Source of the DNA: CAVOGJ01 sp963700865
GTDB taxonomy: Bacteria; Planctomycetota; Planctomycetia; Pirellulales; Pirellulaceae
Direction of reading: 5' to 3'
DNA: 64,000 nt
Assembly (NCBI GenBank): GCA_963700865.1
Contig: CAVOZC010000018.1
Location: 744,001 to 808,000 of the forward strand
Positions 8,916 to 17,971 of this stretch are shown in pieces. The stretch's first letter is position 1, and each line of letters begins with the position of its first letter. Position numbers and translations under genes: made by a program. The notes below the pieces were generated by a model that did no database searches, was not told where the DNA came from, and saw nothing but the letters and a program-made list of their open reading frames with translations.

Positions 8916-9287
8916 ATGGAAACGTTTGAAGCCATTTACCAACGCCGAGCGGTCAAGCACTATGACTCCGGCCACGAATTCAGGGATGATGAGATTCATA
9001 AATTGATGGGGCCTTTCTACCTGGGCAATGATCAACTTCAACGAGACGCGGCCATGCGTTCCTGCGGCATCGCCGGTCAGACCATCATGCTGGCGGCCAA
9101 AGCCATGGGCTACGACTCCTGTCCGATGATTGGCTTCGATGCCGCCAAGGTCGCTGAGCTAATCAACTTGCCAGACGATCATGTCGTCAGCTTCATGATT
9201 GCCGTTGGGAAAGCCACGAAACCAGCGTGGCCCAAGCCGGGGCAATTGCCTCTGGAAGAAGTCGTTGTCCACAATCGCTTCGCCTGA
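8916..9287 (+). pseudogene. nitroreductase-family protein with internal in-frame deletion
   Basis: The first 31 residues (METFEAIYQRRAVKHYDSGH ... IHKLM) match the N-terminus of NfsB-like FMN nitroreductases with the RRAVKHYD FMN-contact motif. They join directly to the C-terminal half (GPFYLGNDQLQRDAAMRSCG ... AKAMGYDSCPMIGFDAAKV). The roughly 70 residues expected between are absent at about 9010. The reading frame is intact at 123 residues, but the FMN/dimer core is incomplete and the product is unlikely to be active. It has a good ribosome site (AAGGAG). Confidence 0.75.
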
Positions 9288-9330
9288 TGTATTGGGGACT
9301 TACTTCTCGGCATCATGGCTATCGCCTTCC

Positions 9331-10146
9331 TCAATCGGGCGAGAACGGGCTGACCGTCGTCTGGCCGTCTGCAACGACGGCCAGCGACGACTCGGGCACC
9401 TCCTGCCAGTGCTCAGATAATTCGTCCAATGGTTCCGACAGGAAAATCACGGCGCCCTCGGGAATGGTTTCGTACGTTCCGTGAATGTCGCGCAAGGCAT
9501 GCATGTGATGACTGTGGTATTGAGTCCGCGACTGGCGATTGCTGGAATAGCGGACCGTCCACAACTGCGCACCGTCCGTCGCGCAAGCGCTGAACTGAAT
9601 CGGCTGATCGATCCCGGCCGCCTGGCGGGCACGCTCGACATGCCCGATCGTTCGGGCCAGCGCTGCTGGCGGATCGTCCCGCAATCCGAATGTCAGCGCC
9701 AGGAAAAACAGCGTCTCCGAATCTGTCGAGCCTCCGATGCACGGAAAGAGTTCTGGATCGATGTCGAACATCAACTGGCGTTTGAGCTTGCGGAACTGCG
9801 GCACCGAGCCATTGTGCTGAAACAACCAGTTTTCGAAACAGAACGGGTGGCAGTTCGTGTTCTGGACCGGCGTTCCCGTCGCGGCACGGACATGTGAAAG
9901 AAAGAGCCGCGAATAGATGTGATTCGCCAGATGCCGGCAGTTATCGTCGTTCCAGGCGGGATGCGTGTCACGATAGACTCCGGGCGTCGCGTCCTCACCG
10001 TACCAGCCCACGCCAAAACCGTCGCCGTTGGTGGTTTCGACATTCTGAGTCGCACATCGGCTTTGGTCGATGAGCGAATGATCCGGACGCATCAACAAGT
10101 CGCTCATCTGCAGTGGGGGTCCGCAGTAGGCAAGCCAACGACACAT
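9331..10146 (-). CDS. class II glutamine amidotransferase (YafJ-like, GATase_4)
   Basis: 271 residues beginning MCRWLAYCGPP: Cys2 becomes the N-terminal nucleophile, which fixes the start at 10146 although the frame is open further upstream. Other Ntn features are NGDGFGVGWYG, LSHVRAATGTPVQNTNCHPF and NWLFQHNGSVPQF. The family hydrolyses glutamine to ammonia; the acceptor is unknown. It is transcribed divergently from the selenophosphate synthetase gene with about 490 bp between. Confidence 0.88.
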   Translation of the reverse strand: MCRWLAYCGPPLQMSDLLMRPDHSLIDQSRCATQNVETTNGDGFGVGWYGEDATPGVYRDTHPAWNDDNCRHLANHIYSRLFLSHVRAATGTPVQNTNCHPFCFENWLFQHNGSVPQFRKLKRQLMFDIDPELFPCIGGSTDSETLFFLALTFGLRDDPPAALARTIGHVERARQAAGIDQPIQFSACATDGAQLWTVRYSSNRQSRTQYHSHHMHALRDIHGTYETIPEGAVIFLSEPLDELSEHWQEVPESSLAVVADGQTTVSPFSPD

Positions 10147-10635
10147 GGGCAGATTCTCCAGTGGGGTGAATGCTGATTCTGTAAAGCGGGAACACCGGTG
10201 GTCTCCGGTAGCGCACGGCCGGGATGCAGCCAACGGTCTTTTGAGCAGTTTACAACACATCCACTCTGGCCAACTACGTGGGCGTTGTGTCACGAACGGG
10301 ACCGTAGCGTCGCCGTCCCGGCGGCGACGAACTGGCCATCGTCTGGCCACAGGGACTGGAACTTGGTTTGGCGAGCGAGTCTGCTGCCGCTTGGAGATCC
10401 TGGAGCGGGCTCCTCGCAGCCGGGGACGGCTACGCTACGTCACGGGTAGCCACTCTCGTTGAAATATCTACGGCTCGCTAGAATGGCCGCGTGGCTGCAT
10501 CGATACCCATCTCGGAAGTTGTGGCCAAAGGATCGGCGTCGCGCCGGGAATGCTGTCCGAATCCGGACGATGTGTCCGGGAAGGAATCAAGGCAACCTGA
10601 TCTTTCCAGAAACTCATCGAACGAAAGTGAGTATT
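10147..10635. other. intergenic between divergent amidotransferase and selD
   Basis: 489 bp without a gene. It holds two inverted, imperfect copies of a GC-rich dispersed repeat (10303-10328 and 10419-10439), which could pair. No tRNA-like cloverleaf was recognised. Confidence 0.4.
10303..10439. repeat. inverted pair of the GTAGCGTCGCCGTCCCGG dispersed repeat
   Basis: The copy at 10303-10328 and an inverted copy at 10419-10439 (GCCGGGGACGGCTACGCTAC) belong to a family also found at 15637-15660, 18441-18461 (inverted), 19992-20019 and, more diverged, 24314-24342. All copies lie between genes. Confidence 0.55.
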
Positions 10636-11688
10636 ATGACATTGTGGGGCAAGAAGAAACGGCTGGTCGATTACGCCAGTTGCGCGGGCTGAGCAGGCAA
10701 GTTGCCTCAAGAAGGCACCGCACAGGTTGTGCGGAACTTGCCCCGCTTCGATGATCCGAATTTGATCGTGGGGGCCGAAGGCTTCAGCGACGCGGGTGTT
10801 TACCGCTTGCGTGACGATTTGCTCATTGTTCAATCATTGGACTTCTTTCCACCGCTGGTAGACGATCCGTTCGTATTCGGGCAGATCGCCGCCGCCAACG
10901 CCTTGAGCGACCTTTACGCGATGGGAGCCCGTCCCGTCACCGCGCTCAATATTGTTGGCTTCCCCGATGAAGCGCTGGAGCTGGAAATTTTAGCTGAGAT
11001 TCTCAGCGGCGGTGCGGATCGGGTCAGGCAAGCGGGCGCCGTCATCGCGGGTGGCCACACGGTGCGCGACGCGGAGATCAAATACGGACTATCGGTCACC
11101 GGCGTCGCTACGCCGGCTGAGTTGATGACCAATCAGGGGGCTCGCCCCGGGGATCTGCTCGTATTGACCAAGGCCCTTGGTACGGGGTTCGTTACGACCG
11201 CAAACAAGGCAAAACGTTGTCCGGATGCGGTGATTGCTGCCGCCGCGAAGAGCATGGCCATGCTGAATGCCGCGGCCAGCCAAGCTGCCGTCGCCGTCGG
11301 TGCGCGTGCGGCGACGGACGTTACGGGGTTTGGACTCGTTGGTCACGCCAGTGAGCTGGCACTCGCCAGCAATGTGACGATTGTCATCGAGCTTGGCCGC
11401 TTACCGCTTCTGCCCGGAGCACGCGAGCTCGCCCAGCAAGGCAACCGGACACGTGCGAGTGGCAGCAATCGCAGTTTTGCGGAACGACTGCTGCGGATTG
11501 AGGCTGGCGCTGACGAGTTGCTGACTGAATTCGCCTTTGATGCCCAGACATCGGGAGGGCTGTTGATCAGCGTTCCCGAAGATCGGGCCGGCGAGCTGGT
11601 CGATCGCGTCCAGGCCGCCGGTGCGACGGCGACGAGTGTCGTGGGGCGAGTCGAGCCGAGACGGGATGCGGCGGTAGTTCTTTGTTAA
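10636..11688 (+). CDS. selD: selenide, water dikinase (selenophosphate synthetase), selenoprotein
   Basis: Makes selenophosphate from selenide and ATP. The usual start would be taken downstream of an in-frame TGA at 10690-10692, but the family N-terminus lies before it: an ATG at 10636 gives LVDYASCAG-TGA-AGKL. Residue 19 therefore occupies the catalytic Cys/Sec site, and Lys22 keeps the U-x2-K spacing of C17/K20 in E. coli SelD. Downstream are SLDFFPPLVDDPFVFGQIAA, GGHTVRDAEIKYG and ATDVTGFGLVGHA, which bind ATP and metals. Length is about 350 residues, normal for SelD. The UGA is read as selenocysteine by inference; SelA, SelB and tRNA-Sec must lie outside the window. Confidence 0.9.
10693..10735 (+). 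promoter_or_regulatory. candidate bacterial SECIS hairpin after the selD UGA
   Basis: Directly after the TGA, the sequence can fold with a TGCC/GGCA upper stem around a 7-nt loop (TCAAGAA) about 18-24 nt downstream, the distance expected for SelB recognition. An alternative stem GGCAA/TTGCC also exists. Bacterial SECIS elements have little sequence conservation, so this is a positional call. Confidence 0.4.
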
Positions 11689-11941
11689 GCTCAAGGAGGG
11701 GCAGACCCTTTATTCGTGATTTGTGAGCAGGCGAGGAAGCCCAGCTGCGGATACGGCTCGAACACTCCGCAAAATGGACGCCGGTAAGCCGCCAGGCATC
11801 GCTGCTGGCCAGCTTACAAGAGGTGCCCGGCAAGTTGCCTGAATTGCCGCCAGTAGACGAACGTCCTTATAATTGCGGACATGACGTCAGACCCCTACAC
11901 CACCGATTCTTCGCCCGAGGCCCTTGCCCTGAGTACGGTCG

Positions 11942-12511
11942 ATGCAAGATTCCACCTCCGAAAGTCTGCTCATCCGTTTGAGCGATGCCAGCGATGCGGA
12001 TGCCTGGTCGCGATTCGTCCAGTTGTATACTCCGCTGATCTTCTTCTGGGCCAGGAAGACCGGGCTGCAACCGCACGATGCGGCGGATCTGGTACAAGAC
12101 GTGCTGACCATCGTGTTTCAGAAGCTGCCAGAACTTAAATACGATCCCGCCAAGAGCTTTCGCGGCTGGCTACGTACCGTGACGCTCAATCGGTTCCGCG
12201 AGTTGTGCCGCAAGCAAAAACTGAAGGAAATCGATGGTCCGCAATCGGCACTCGGCCAGGTGGCCGATCCGCAGTCCGCGGAATCGACGTGGGACCTCAA
12301 CTACGCGCGGCAGCTGGTGGCCGCGGCCATGGGCGGTCTGAAAGGCGACTTTGCCCCGCCAACCTGGACGGCCCTGAATCAACTGATCAAAACGGGCCAA
12401 CCGGCGGCCGACATCGCCCGCGAGACGGGCGTCAGTGTCTGGACGCTGTATGCCGCCAAAGCGCGACTGATGCGAAAATTGCGGACCGAATTGTCGGGCC
12501 TGCTTGATTGA
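11942..12511 (+). CDS. ECF-type RNA polymerase sigma factor (planctomycete STK-linked group)
   Basis: 189 residues. Region 2 (WSRFVQLYTPLIFFWARKTG, then AADLVQDVLTIVFQKL) binds the polymerase clamp and the -10 DNA. Region 4 is an HTH near the C-terminus (ADIARETGVSVWTLYAAKAR). The spacing of the two regions fits ECF sigma factors. The Ser/Thr kinase gene follows 141 bp downstream on the same strand, a pairing known in planctomycetes where the kinase is thought to control the sigma factor. No separate anti-sigma gene is present, though the kinase has a zinc-finger-like N-terminus. Confidence 0.88.
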   Translation: MQDSTSESLLIRLSDASDADAWSRFVQLYTPLIFFWARKTGLQPHDAADLVQDVLTIVFQKLPELKYDPAKSFRGWLRTVTLNRFRELCRKQKLKEIDGPQSALGQVADPQSAESTWDLNYARQLVAAAMGGLKGDFAPPTWTALNQLIKTGQPAADIARETGVSVWTLYAAKARLMRKLRTELSGLLD

Positions 12512-12652
12512 TCGCCGCTTTTTCCGCTTTTTCGTTACCAAGTCGTGCTCCTCCGCGCATAGCCTGTATGACGCCCGGCTGTCGACGGATTGTGCGAACA
12601 GTCTCCAGGGGGCGGATGATTCGAATCAAGCAAGTCGCAAGCGGGTAGCGCC

Positions 12653-14410
12653 ATGAAAACGGAAAATTGTCCTGATGAACGAGCCCTTGTCGATTATCTG
12701 CTGGGCAAAGTGCCAGACGACAGGCTGGCAAGCCTGGAGACGCACTTCGCCGCTTGTGACTGGTGCGAAGAAACGATCCGGGGCCTCAGTGCCAGTGACA
12801 CGCTCAGCCAACTCGTGGCCGAAGCGATCGGTGAGACGACCGGTGAATCCAGCGTGAACGAACAGGAGTTGGTCGCAGCGTTGATTCAAACCATGCAGGT
12901 CCCGCCGTCGGCGGGTCGCCAGCATCTCGACGACCGAGCCGCCGAGGTGACACGGCTGCTCGAATCCGCTCCTGATGATTCTTCGATTGGACAGTTGGCC
13001 CATTATCGGATCATCAAGCTGATCGGTGCCGGCAGTAGCGGTGTCGTTTACCAAGCCATGGACCAACAATTGCACCGGCTGGTCGCGCTCAAGATACTCC
13101 GCCCTTCGCTCGGCTCGGCCGCACGTCAGCGTTTCCTGGCGGAAGCCCGCTCGGCGGCGGCGATGGATCACCCCAACGTCATTACGATCTTCCACGTCGG
13201 TGCCGAAGGCTCGCTGGCCTACATGGCCATGCAGTGGCTGCCCGGCGAGACGCTACAGGATCGACTGGAGCGCGTGACGCTTTTGCCCGAAGACGAAGTC
13301 AGGCGGATGGCAACTGAGATTGCCGCGGGACTGGCCGCAGCGCACGAGAAAAACCTGATTCACCGCGACATCAAACCAGCCAACATCTGGATTCGCCAGG
13401 ATACCGGGCAGGCCATTATCCTGGATTTTGGTTTGGCACGCATCGCCGATGATGATCCGCAGATGACCAACACCGGCATGCTGGCCGGGACGCCTAACTT
13501 TATGTCGCCCGAACAAAGCCGCGGGCTGGAACTGGACGGACGCAGCGATTTGTTCAGCCTGGGTTGTTTGCTGTACTGTTCCGCCACCGCAAAACTCCCC
13601 TTTGGTTCGACCGGAATCCTGTCAACGCTGCAGTCCATTCAAAACGATGCCCCGCGACCACCGCGGCAACTGAACGCGACCGTTAGTGAAGACTTTTCCG
13701 ATCTAGTGATGTGTCTGTTGGAAAAACAGCCGGTGAATCGACCGGAGAACGCTTCCCAGCTGATCACCGCGCTGAAATCGCCTCGCTTCCAATGGCCATT
13801 CGTGGCGACGTGCGCATCTATCCGGCCCCAGCCACCTGTTGTGGCCCGCACGCAGCCACGCTCGGTCTGGTTGCGGTGGGTCGCCGTCGCACTGATGATC
13901 GGTCTCTTGGGATGGGCCGGCGTGAGGTTCGGCCCCCAGATCCTCCGCATTGTGACCGAACAGGGGCAGCTAGTGATTGAAACCAACGATGAAGATGTGA
14001 TTGTCCAAGTGCTGGCCAACGGGCAGCAAGTTCAGGTGATCGACACGGAAACGCAAGAGTCCATCAATATCAAAGCGGGAGAATACCAGATTCAAATCAA
14101 AGACAATCGGAATGTGTTTGAACTCAACCCCGATCGGATCACGATGACGAGGGGCGGCAAACAGATCGTCACGATTACCAGGATCCAATCGGGCACCGCG
14201 TCCGCGAAAACCGTGCAGGCAAATTCAAACGCTCTTGAATTCGGCTCGACCGATGTCCTCAACTCTGACTCGACAAATTCCAACCTCGACCGTGCAACTG
14301 AGAAAAGCAAAGTCGGTACAGGCATTGTCGGCGCAAAAGTCGGAGGTTTACCGGGAAATCATGGACACCGTCAGGGTGCAGTACGAAGGGGGCCAGGCAA
14401 GCTACGGTGA
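12653..14410 (+). CDS. membrane-anchored Ser/Thr protein kinase with zinc-finger-like N-terminus
   Basis: Residues 1-60 carry a putative anti-sigma-like zinc finger (HFAACDWCEE). Residues about 119-380 form a Hanks-type kinase: glycine loop LIGAGSSGVVYQA, VALKIL lysine, HRDIKPAN catalytic loop, DFGLAR and GTPNFMSPEQS. A transmembrane helix follows near 402-425 (WVAVALMIGLLGWAG), then an extracytoplasmic beta-rich segment. The last roughly 40 residues (after about 14290) are out of frame: the adjoining frame (14235-15605) continues sensibly, so the gene is probably one protein with a +1/-2 indel. It likely receives an envelope signal and acts on the upstream sigma factor. Confidence 0.88.
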   Translation: MKTENCPDERALVDYLLGKVPDDRLASLETHFAACDWCEETIRGLSASDTLSQLVAEAIGETTGESSVNEQELVAALIQTMQVPPSAGRQHLDDRAAEVTRLLESAPDDSSIGQLAHYRIIKLIGAGSSGVVYQAMDQQLHRLVALKILRPSLGSAARQRFLAEARSAAAMDHPNVITIFHVGAEGSLAYMAMQWLPGETLQDRLERVTLLPEDEVRRMATEIAAGLAAAHEKNLIHRDIKPANIWIRQDTGQAIILDFGLARIADDDPQMTNTGMLAGTPNFMSPEQSRGLELDGRSDLFSLGCLLYCSATAKLPFGSTGILSTLQSIQNDAPRPPRQLNATVSEDFSDLVMCLLEKQPVNRPENASQLITALKSPRFQWPFVATCASIRPQPPVVARTQPRSVWLRWVAVALMIGLLGWAGVRFGPQILRIVTEQGQLVIETNDEDVIVQVLANGQQVQVIDTETQESINIKAGEYQIQIKDNRNVFELNPDRITMTRGGKQIVTITRIQSGTASAKTVQANSNALEFGSTDVLNSDSTNSNLDRATEKSKVGTGIVGAKVGGLPGNHGHRQGAVRRGPGKLR

Positions 14411-15605
14411 ATACAAGCAAGCGGAACTGGATTACTTGAACGCCAAATTGGAAGAGATGGGCGTGATCACCGGCGCTACCAAGGGCAATGACAGAGCGAC
14501 GTTTGGCGGCGATTTGCCCCCGGAGTCAAGCCAGCCCACGTTTGAGGGCCGTACGTTCCAGGAATGGCAGCAAATCCTGCAAACCGAGCGCAGTCGCGAA
14601 ACGATCCGCCGCGGAATCAACGCCTTGGCCGAGCTTGCCTTTCAGAATCCGGACCTGCAACAAGCCGCGATCGCGACCGTGACGCCACTGGTTCGCAAGT
14701 ATGGTAGCAATGAAGTCTTCTCTTCCGAGGACGACCTCGCGGAGGAAATCGATGACTTTTTCGGATTCCTTCCCCCGGAACGAACCGTATCGTTTGCGAT
14801 CGAGGAAATCGAGAACGGCACCCTGCAAAGCCGCAAACAGATGAATCGGCTGCTGCTGGGCCTGGTTTATCAAAGAAGACCGGAACTCATGGCCAAGTGC
14901 CGTGCCGAAGTTCGTAAGCGATGGAAAGACATTTTGTCCGTCATCATACATCTGATGGAGAACTCGAAAGATGAGCAACAGACCAATGCCGCGAATCTGC
15001 TCGGCGTTGCGGTCCGGACCATGTGCGTCGAGCAGCAGAGCTCTGTCGATGATGCCCTCGTTGGAGGATATGCTGCCGTTTACGGACGCATGGACCACGA
15101 GACTGAGCAATTCCTGATTTCCAGAATGCAAGCGACCAAGGATTTTCGAGTCGCCGCCCAAATTGCCTCCACGGCGGTGGCTTGCGGATCGGATTCCGAT
15201 GATGCGGTGCAGTGCATTGCCACGGCGCTTGCCGATCCGAACACCGATGTCGATGTTTTGATGCAGTGTTTCAATGCCGCCGCGCAAGTTGATCAGGCTT
15301 GGGCTCCGCAGTTGATTGAACCACTGATTGAGCTTTTCAAGAACGAGCGACAATGCGCGGAACTTGCCAAGCGCAGGTTCGGAAGTGGTGAATTTGGTGG
15401 CGGAGGCGGGGGATTTGGCGGGGGAGGTGAGGTCGGAACACGGGTCTCTGGTTTAGAAATGATCCAAAAGATGATCCTTTCCCAGTTGGGCGGCTGGGGA
15501 TCGGCTGCCGAAGCGGCCTTGCCGTTTCTGAACACCATCCAGACAGGGGCTCTCGCGGAGGCTGCTCGAGAAGCGGCCGAGAAAATTCGCACGGCGTTAG
15601 AATAG
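14235..15605 (+). CDS. C-terminal helical (HEAT-like) part, probably of the same kinase
   Basis: A frame overlapping the kinase by 176 bp. From about 14295 it reads as coding (KAKSVQALSAQKSEVYREI, EGGQASYGEYKQAELDYLNA), the helical segment that often follows the membrane domain in planctomycete kinases. Then come some 350 residues of alpha-helical repeats resembling HEAT/armadillo scaffolds (INALAELAFQ, QTNAANLLGVAV, SAAEAALPFLNTI) and a Gly-rich linker (GGGGGGFGGGG, near residue 390). There is no separate ribosome site. It could also be an independent gene, but the lack of a sensible start argues for a frameshifted kinase of about 980 residues. Confidence 0.6.
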   Translation: MNSARPMSSTLTRQIPTSTVQLRKAKSVQALSAQKSEVYREIMDTVRVQYEGGQASYGEYKQAELDYLNAKLEEMGVITGATKGNDRATFGGDLPPESSQPTFEGRTFQEWQQILQTERSRETIRRGINALAELAFQNPDLQQAAIATVTPLVRKYGSNEVFSSEDDLAEEIDDFFGFLPPERTVSFAIEEIENGTLQSRKQMNRLLLGLVYQRRPELMAKCRAEVRKRWKDILSVIIHLMENSKDEQQTNAANLLGVAVRTMCVEQQSSVDDALVGGYAAVYGRMDHETEQFLISRMQATKDFRVAAQIASTAVACGSDSDDAVQCIATALADPNTDVDVLMQCFNAAAQVDQAWAPQLIEPLIELFKNERQCAELAKRRFGSGEFGGGGGGFGGGGEVGTRVSGLEMIQKMILSQLGGWGSAAEAALPFLNTIQTGALAEAAREAAEKIRTALE

Positions 15606-15636
15606 TTGGCCGTGGTGATCCAAAATGGCGGGGAGA

Positions 15637-15660
15637 GTAGCGTCGCCGTCCCGGCGGCGA
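15637..15660 (+). repeat. GTAGCGTCGCCGTCCCGGCG dispersed repeat copy
   Basis: Same orientation and nearly identical to 10303-10328. It lies just after the kinase C-terminal part, non-coding. Confidence 0.5.
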
Positions 15661-15691
15661 ACACTTGGCGTGACATCCCGCGGAGTGCCGT

Positions 15692-15829
15692 TCAAGGCGT
15701 CACATGAAAGGAGCTGCGATACGCCGACGGTGTGACGTTCAACTGACGCGTGAAATGCTTGCGTAGATTGGCGGCAGAACCCAGGCCCGAATTCCGGGCA
15801 ATCTGTTCGAATCCCATGATTGCTGTCCA
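15692..15829 (-). pseudogene. AraC-family regulator, C-terminal HTH fragment
   Basis: Minus-strand frame ending at 15692 reads GFEQIARNSGLGSAANLRKH then FTRQLNVTPSAYRSSF. This is the second helix-turn-helix of GlxA/AraC regulators, which end in P-x-x-Y-R-x-x-F. Everything upstream is missing; the sequence changes into a PhzF fragment on the other strand. Confidence 0.65.
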
Positions 15830-15849
15830 TGGTGTGTCGGTGACGGCTC

Positions 15850-16099
15850 GGGCCCACGATGGATTTGACTTTCATTCCAGATATTTTGGCCCTGGAGCGG
15901 CACGAACGAAGACCCTGTGACGGGCGGAACCCATACATTCCTGGCCAAGTACTGGGGAAAGCGATTGGGCAAGGCCAGCATGCGTTCGTTCCAGGCATCG
16001 GCACGCACAGGTCAGTTGGAAGTTGAATTGGTCGGGGCAGACCGGCTACGGCTGCGAGGCCAAGCCGTGGTTGTGCTCGAAGGCACCCTCAAGGTGTGA
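15850..16099 (+). pseudogene. PhzF-family isomerase, C-terminal fragment, frameshifted
   Basis: One frame gives FDFHSRYFGPG, and after a one-base shift near 15898 the next gives NEDPVTGGTHTFLAKYWGKR then SARTGQLEVELVG and LRGQAVVVLEGTL. This is the C-terminal half of PhzF/YddE-type proteins (DPVTG then an S-x-R-G-G-like loop). No start and no N-terminal half are present. Confidence 0.65.
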
Positions 16100-16171
16100 T
16101 GATTTCAGCAGCGAGCAACCGAGATCAATCGACAAGGATCGACGGCGGCTGGGACGCGATGCGAAAGCTGA

Positions 16172-17971
16172 TTAGGCGGCGGACGGCGGCACGAGGGCGA
16201 TCAGCGCGACAGCCGAGTTGAGTGGCGATTCGGCGTCTTGGGCGTGGATCACAAGCCGCCGCGGCTTGTGTACGCTCATCAGGTGGATCGCCTCGTCACC
16301 GTAGGTGCGGCGAAATTCCGCGTGGTCGAATTTCTCGCTGAGCTTCGTCGATTTGACGGTCCAGCCGGCTTCGATCTTTGATAGCAACTCCCGGTACGTA
16401 ACGGCCTGGCCGCTCATGACGCGACCCGCTTGCAGTTGGATCGACGGCTGGCCACCGCGAACCGCCCGCTTGTCGGCCGCGACGCGAAAGACGCGACTGC
16501 GGCCGAACAACTCGCTGAAGTGCTGGCAGGCAAGTACGTTGACTTCGTCGTTCGGTGTGAGCGCTACGAAGTAGCCGATGCCGGCCAGATTCAAGTGCTC
16601 GGTTGCGGTTTCCGAGAGCACATTGGCGTTCGTGGCCTGCAGTTTCTGCATGCGGGCCGCCTGCACGTTGCCACGATTGGTGTCGACTAATTGGACTTCG
16701 ATCCCGGCGCGGTCCAGCGCCGTCGCCAGCGAGCGGGCGGTTGCATTGGCCCCCGCGATCAGCACTCCCTGGGCATCCTGGACGCTGAGCCCCAGGATGC
16801 GGGCGACCCAGCCGGACGTGAGTGCGTAGACGGCAACCGTGGACACAATCACCAGGAAGGTGGCGGCCACAAACTGGTCGCCATCGGTTCCGAGTTCGAG
16901 TGCGAACACCGAGGCGACGGCCGCGGCGACAATGCCCCGCGGCGCGAGCCAACTGAGAAAGGCCCGCTCCCTCCAGTTGAGTTCCGAATTCGCCGTACTC
17001 AGCCAGACACTCAGCGGGCGGGCGACGACAATCACGATGGCCACAAACAGCAAGCCGCCGGTGCCGAGTGCCGTAAAGTCTTCCAGCTTCAGCCGAGCCG
17101 ACAGGATGATGAAAAGGCTCGAGATCAACAGCACGGTCAAATTTTCTTTAAAGTCAACAATATGTTTGATCGTGGTGGCCTGCTGATTGGCCAGATAAAT
17201 GCCCATGACCGTGGCCGTGACCAGTCCCGATTCGTGCTGAAGTAAATGAGATGCGGCCACAGCGACGACGACGGCGGTCAACGTCACGGGACTCTGCAGG
17301 TGGTCGGGGATCCAATGACGCCTCAGGAACCAGCTAAGCGTGGCGGCTAGTCCCAAGCCCAGGCCCAGACCAATGGTGACGGTGAGGAGGAGTGCACTGC
17401 CGGCGGAGATGGTGGCTTCCCAGGCGGACCCATGGCGCATGGCCTCCAGCACTTCGTAGGCCAAAACGGCAAGCACGGCACCAATCGGATCGATGACGAT
17501 ACCTTCCCAGAGCGCGATGGGGCCGACATTTCCCAGCGGACGAATATGCTGCAGCAGGGGACCGATGACGGTTGGGCCCGTCACCACAAGAATGGCACCG
17601 AGCAGGATGGCGGCGTCCCAGCTCATACCCAACATGAAGCGCGCCGCGAGCGAACAGGTAACCCACGTGACGACGACGCCGATCGTGAGTAGCCCCAAGA
17701 GTGGGCGGCCTATTTCGCGGAGGTCGGACATCCGCAGGCTCAATCCACCTTCAAAAAGAATCACACCCACCGCAAGGGACACCGTCGGCAGCAATAGTTG
17801 TCCGAATAGTTTGTCGGGAACAAGCCATTCCAGTACCGGGCCGACGACAATGCCCAGCCCCAGGAGGAGCAGGATGGAGGGCATGCGAATGCGCCACGCC
17901 AACCATTGGCCGCCGATTCCCAACAGGAAAATTCCCGCCAGGGCGGCCAAAATGCGTTCGGGTGTTTCCAT
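16172..17971 (-). CDS. CPA-type cation:proton antiporter with C-terminal TrkA-N domain
   Basis: About 599 residues from METPER. The first 400 residues hold around 12 transmembrane segments with the NhaP/CPA1-like motif VVTGPTVIGPLLQHIRP and LWEGIVIDPIGAVLAVLAYE, plus WLAPRGIVAAAVASVFALEL. The C-terminal part (from about residue 400) is a Rossmann TrkA-N-like domain (VLIAGANATARSLATAL, VQLVDTNRGNVQAARM) that probably senses nucleotide. The family exchanges Na+ or K+ for H+. An upstream ATG at 18013 would add 14 polar residues; the start at 17971 directly precedes the first helix and is preferred. Confidence 0.88.
   Translation of the reverse strand: METPERILAALAGIFLLGIGGQWLAWRIRMPSILLLLGLGIVVGPVLEWLVPDKLFGQLLLPTVSLAVGVILFEGGLSLRMSDLREIGRPLLGLLTIGVVVTWVTCSLAARFMLGMSWDAAILLGAILVVTGPTVIGPLLQHIRPLGNVGPIALWEGIVIDPIGAVLAVLAYEVLEAMRHGSAWEATISAGSALLLTVTIGLGLGLGLAATLSWFLRRHWIPDHLQSPVTLTAVVVAVAASHLLQHESGLVTATVMGIYLANQQATTIKHIVDFKENLTVLLISSLFIILSARLKLEDFTALGTGGLLFVAIVIVVARPLSVWLSTANSELNWRERAFLSWLAPRGIVAAAVASVFALELGTDGDQFVAATFLVIVSTVAVYALTSGWVARILGLSVQDAQGVLIAGANATARSLATALDRAGIEVQLVDTNRGNVQAARMQKLQATNANVLSETATEHLNLAGIGYFVALTPNDEVNVLACQHFSELFGRSRVFRVAADKRAVRGGQPSIQLQAGRVMSGQAVTYRELLSKIEAGWTVKSTKLSEKFDHAEFRRTYGDEAIHLMSVHKPRRLVIHAQDAESPLNSAVALIALVPPSAA

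Noticed and set aside
14295..14310. A-AAA-AGC slippery site in the kinase overlap, as programmed -1 frameshifting
   Set aside because: The downstream frame is reached by +1 or -2, not by -1, so the site does not explain the overlap.
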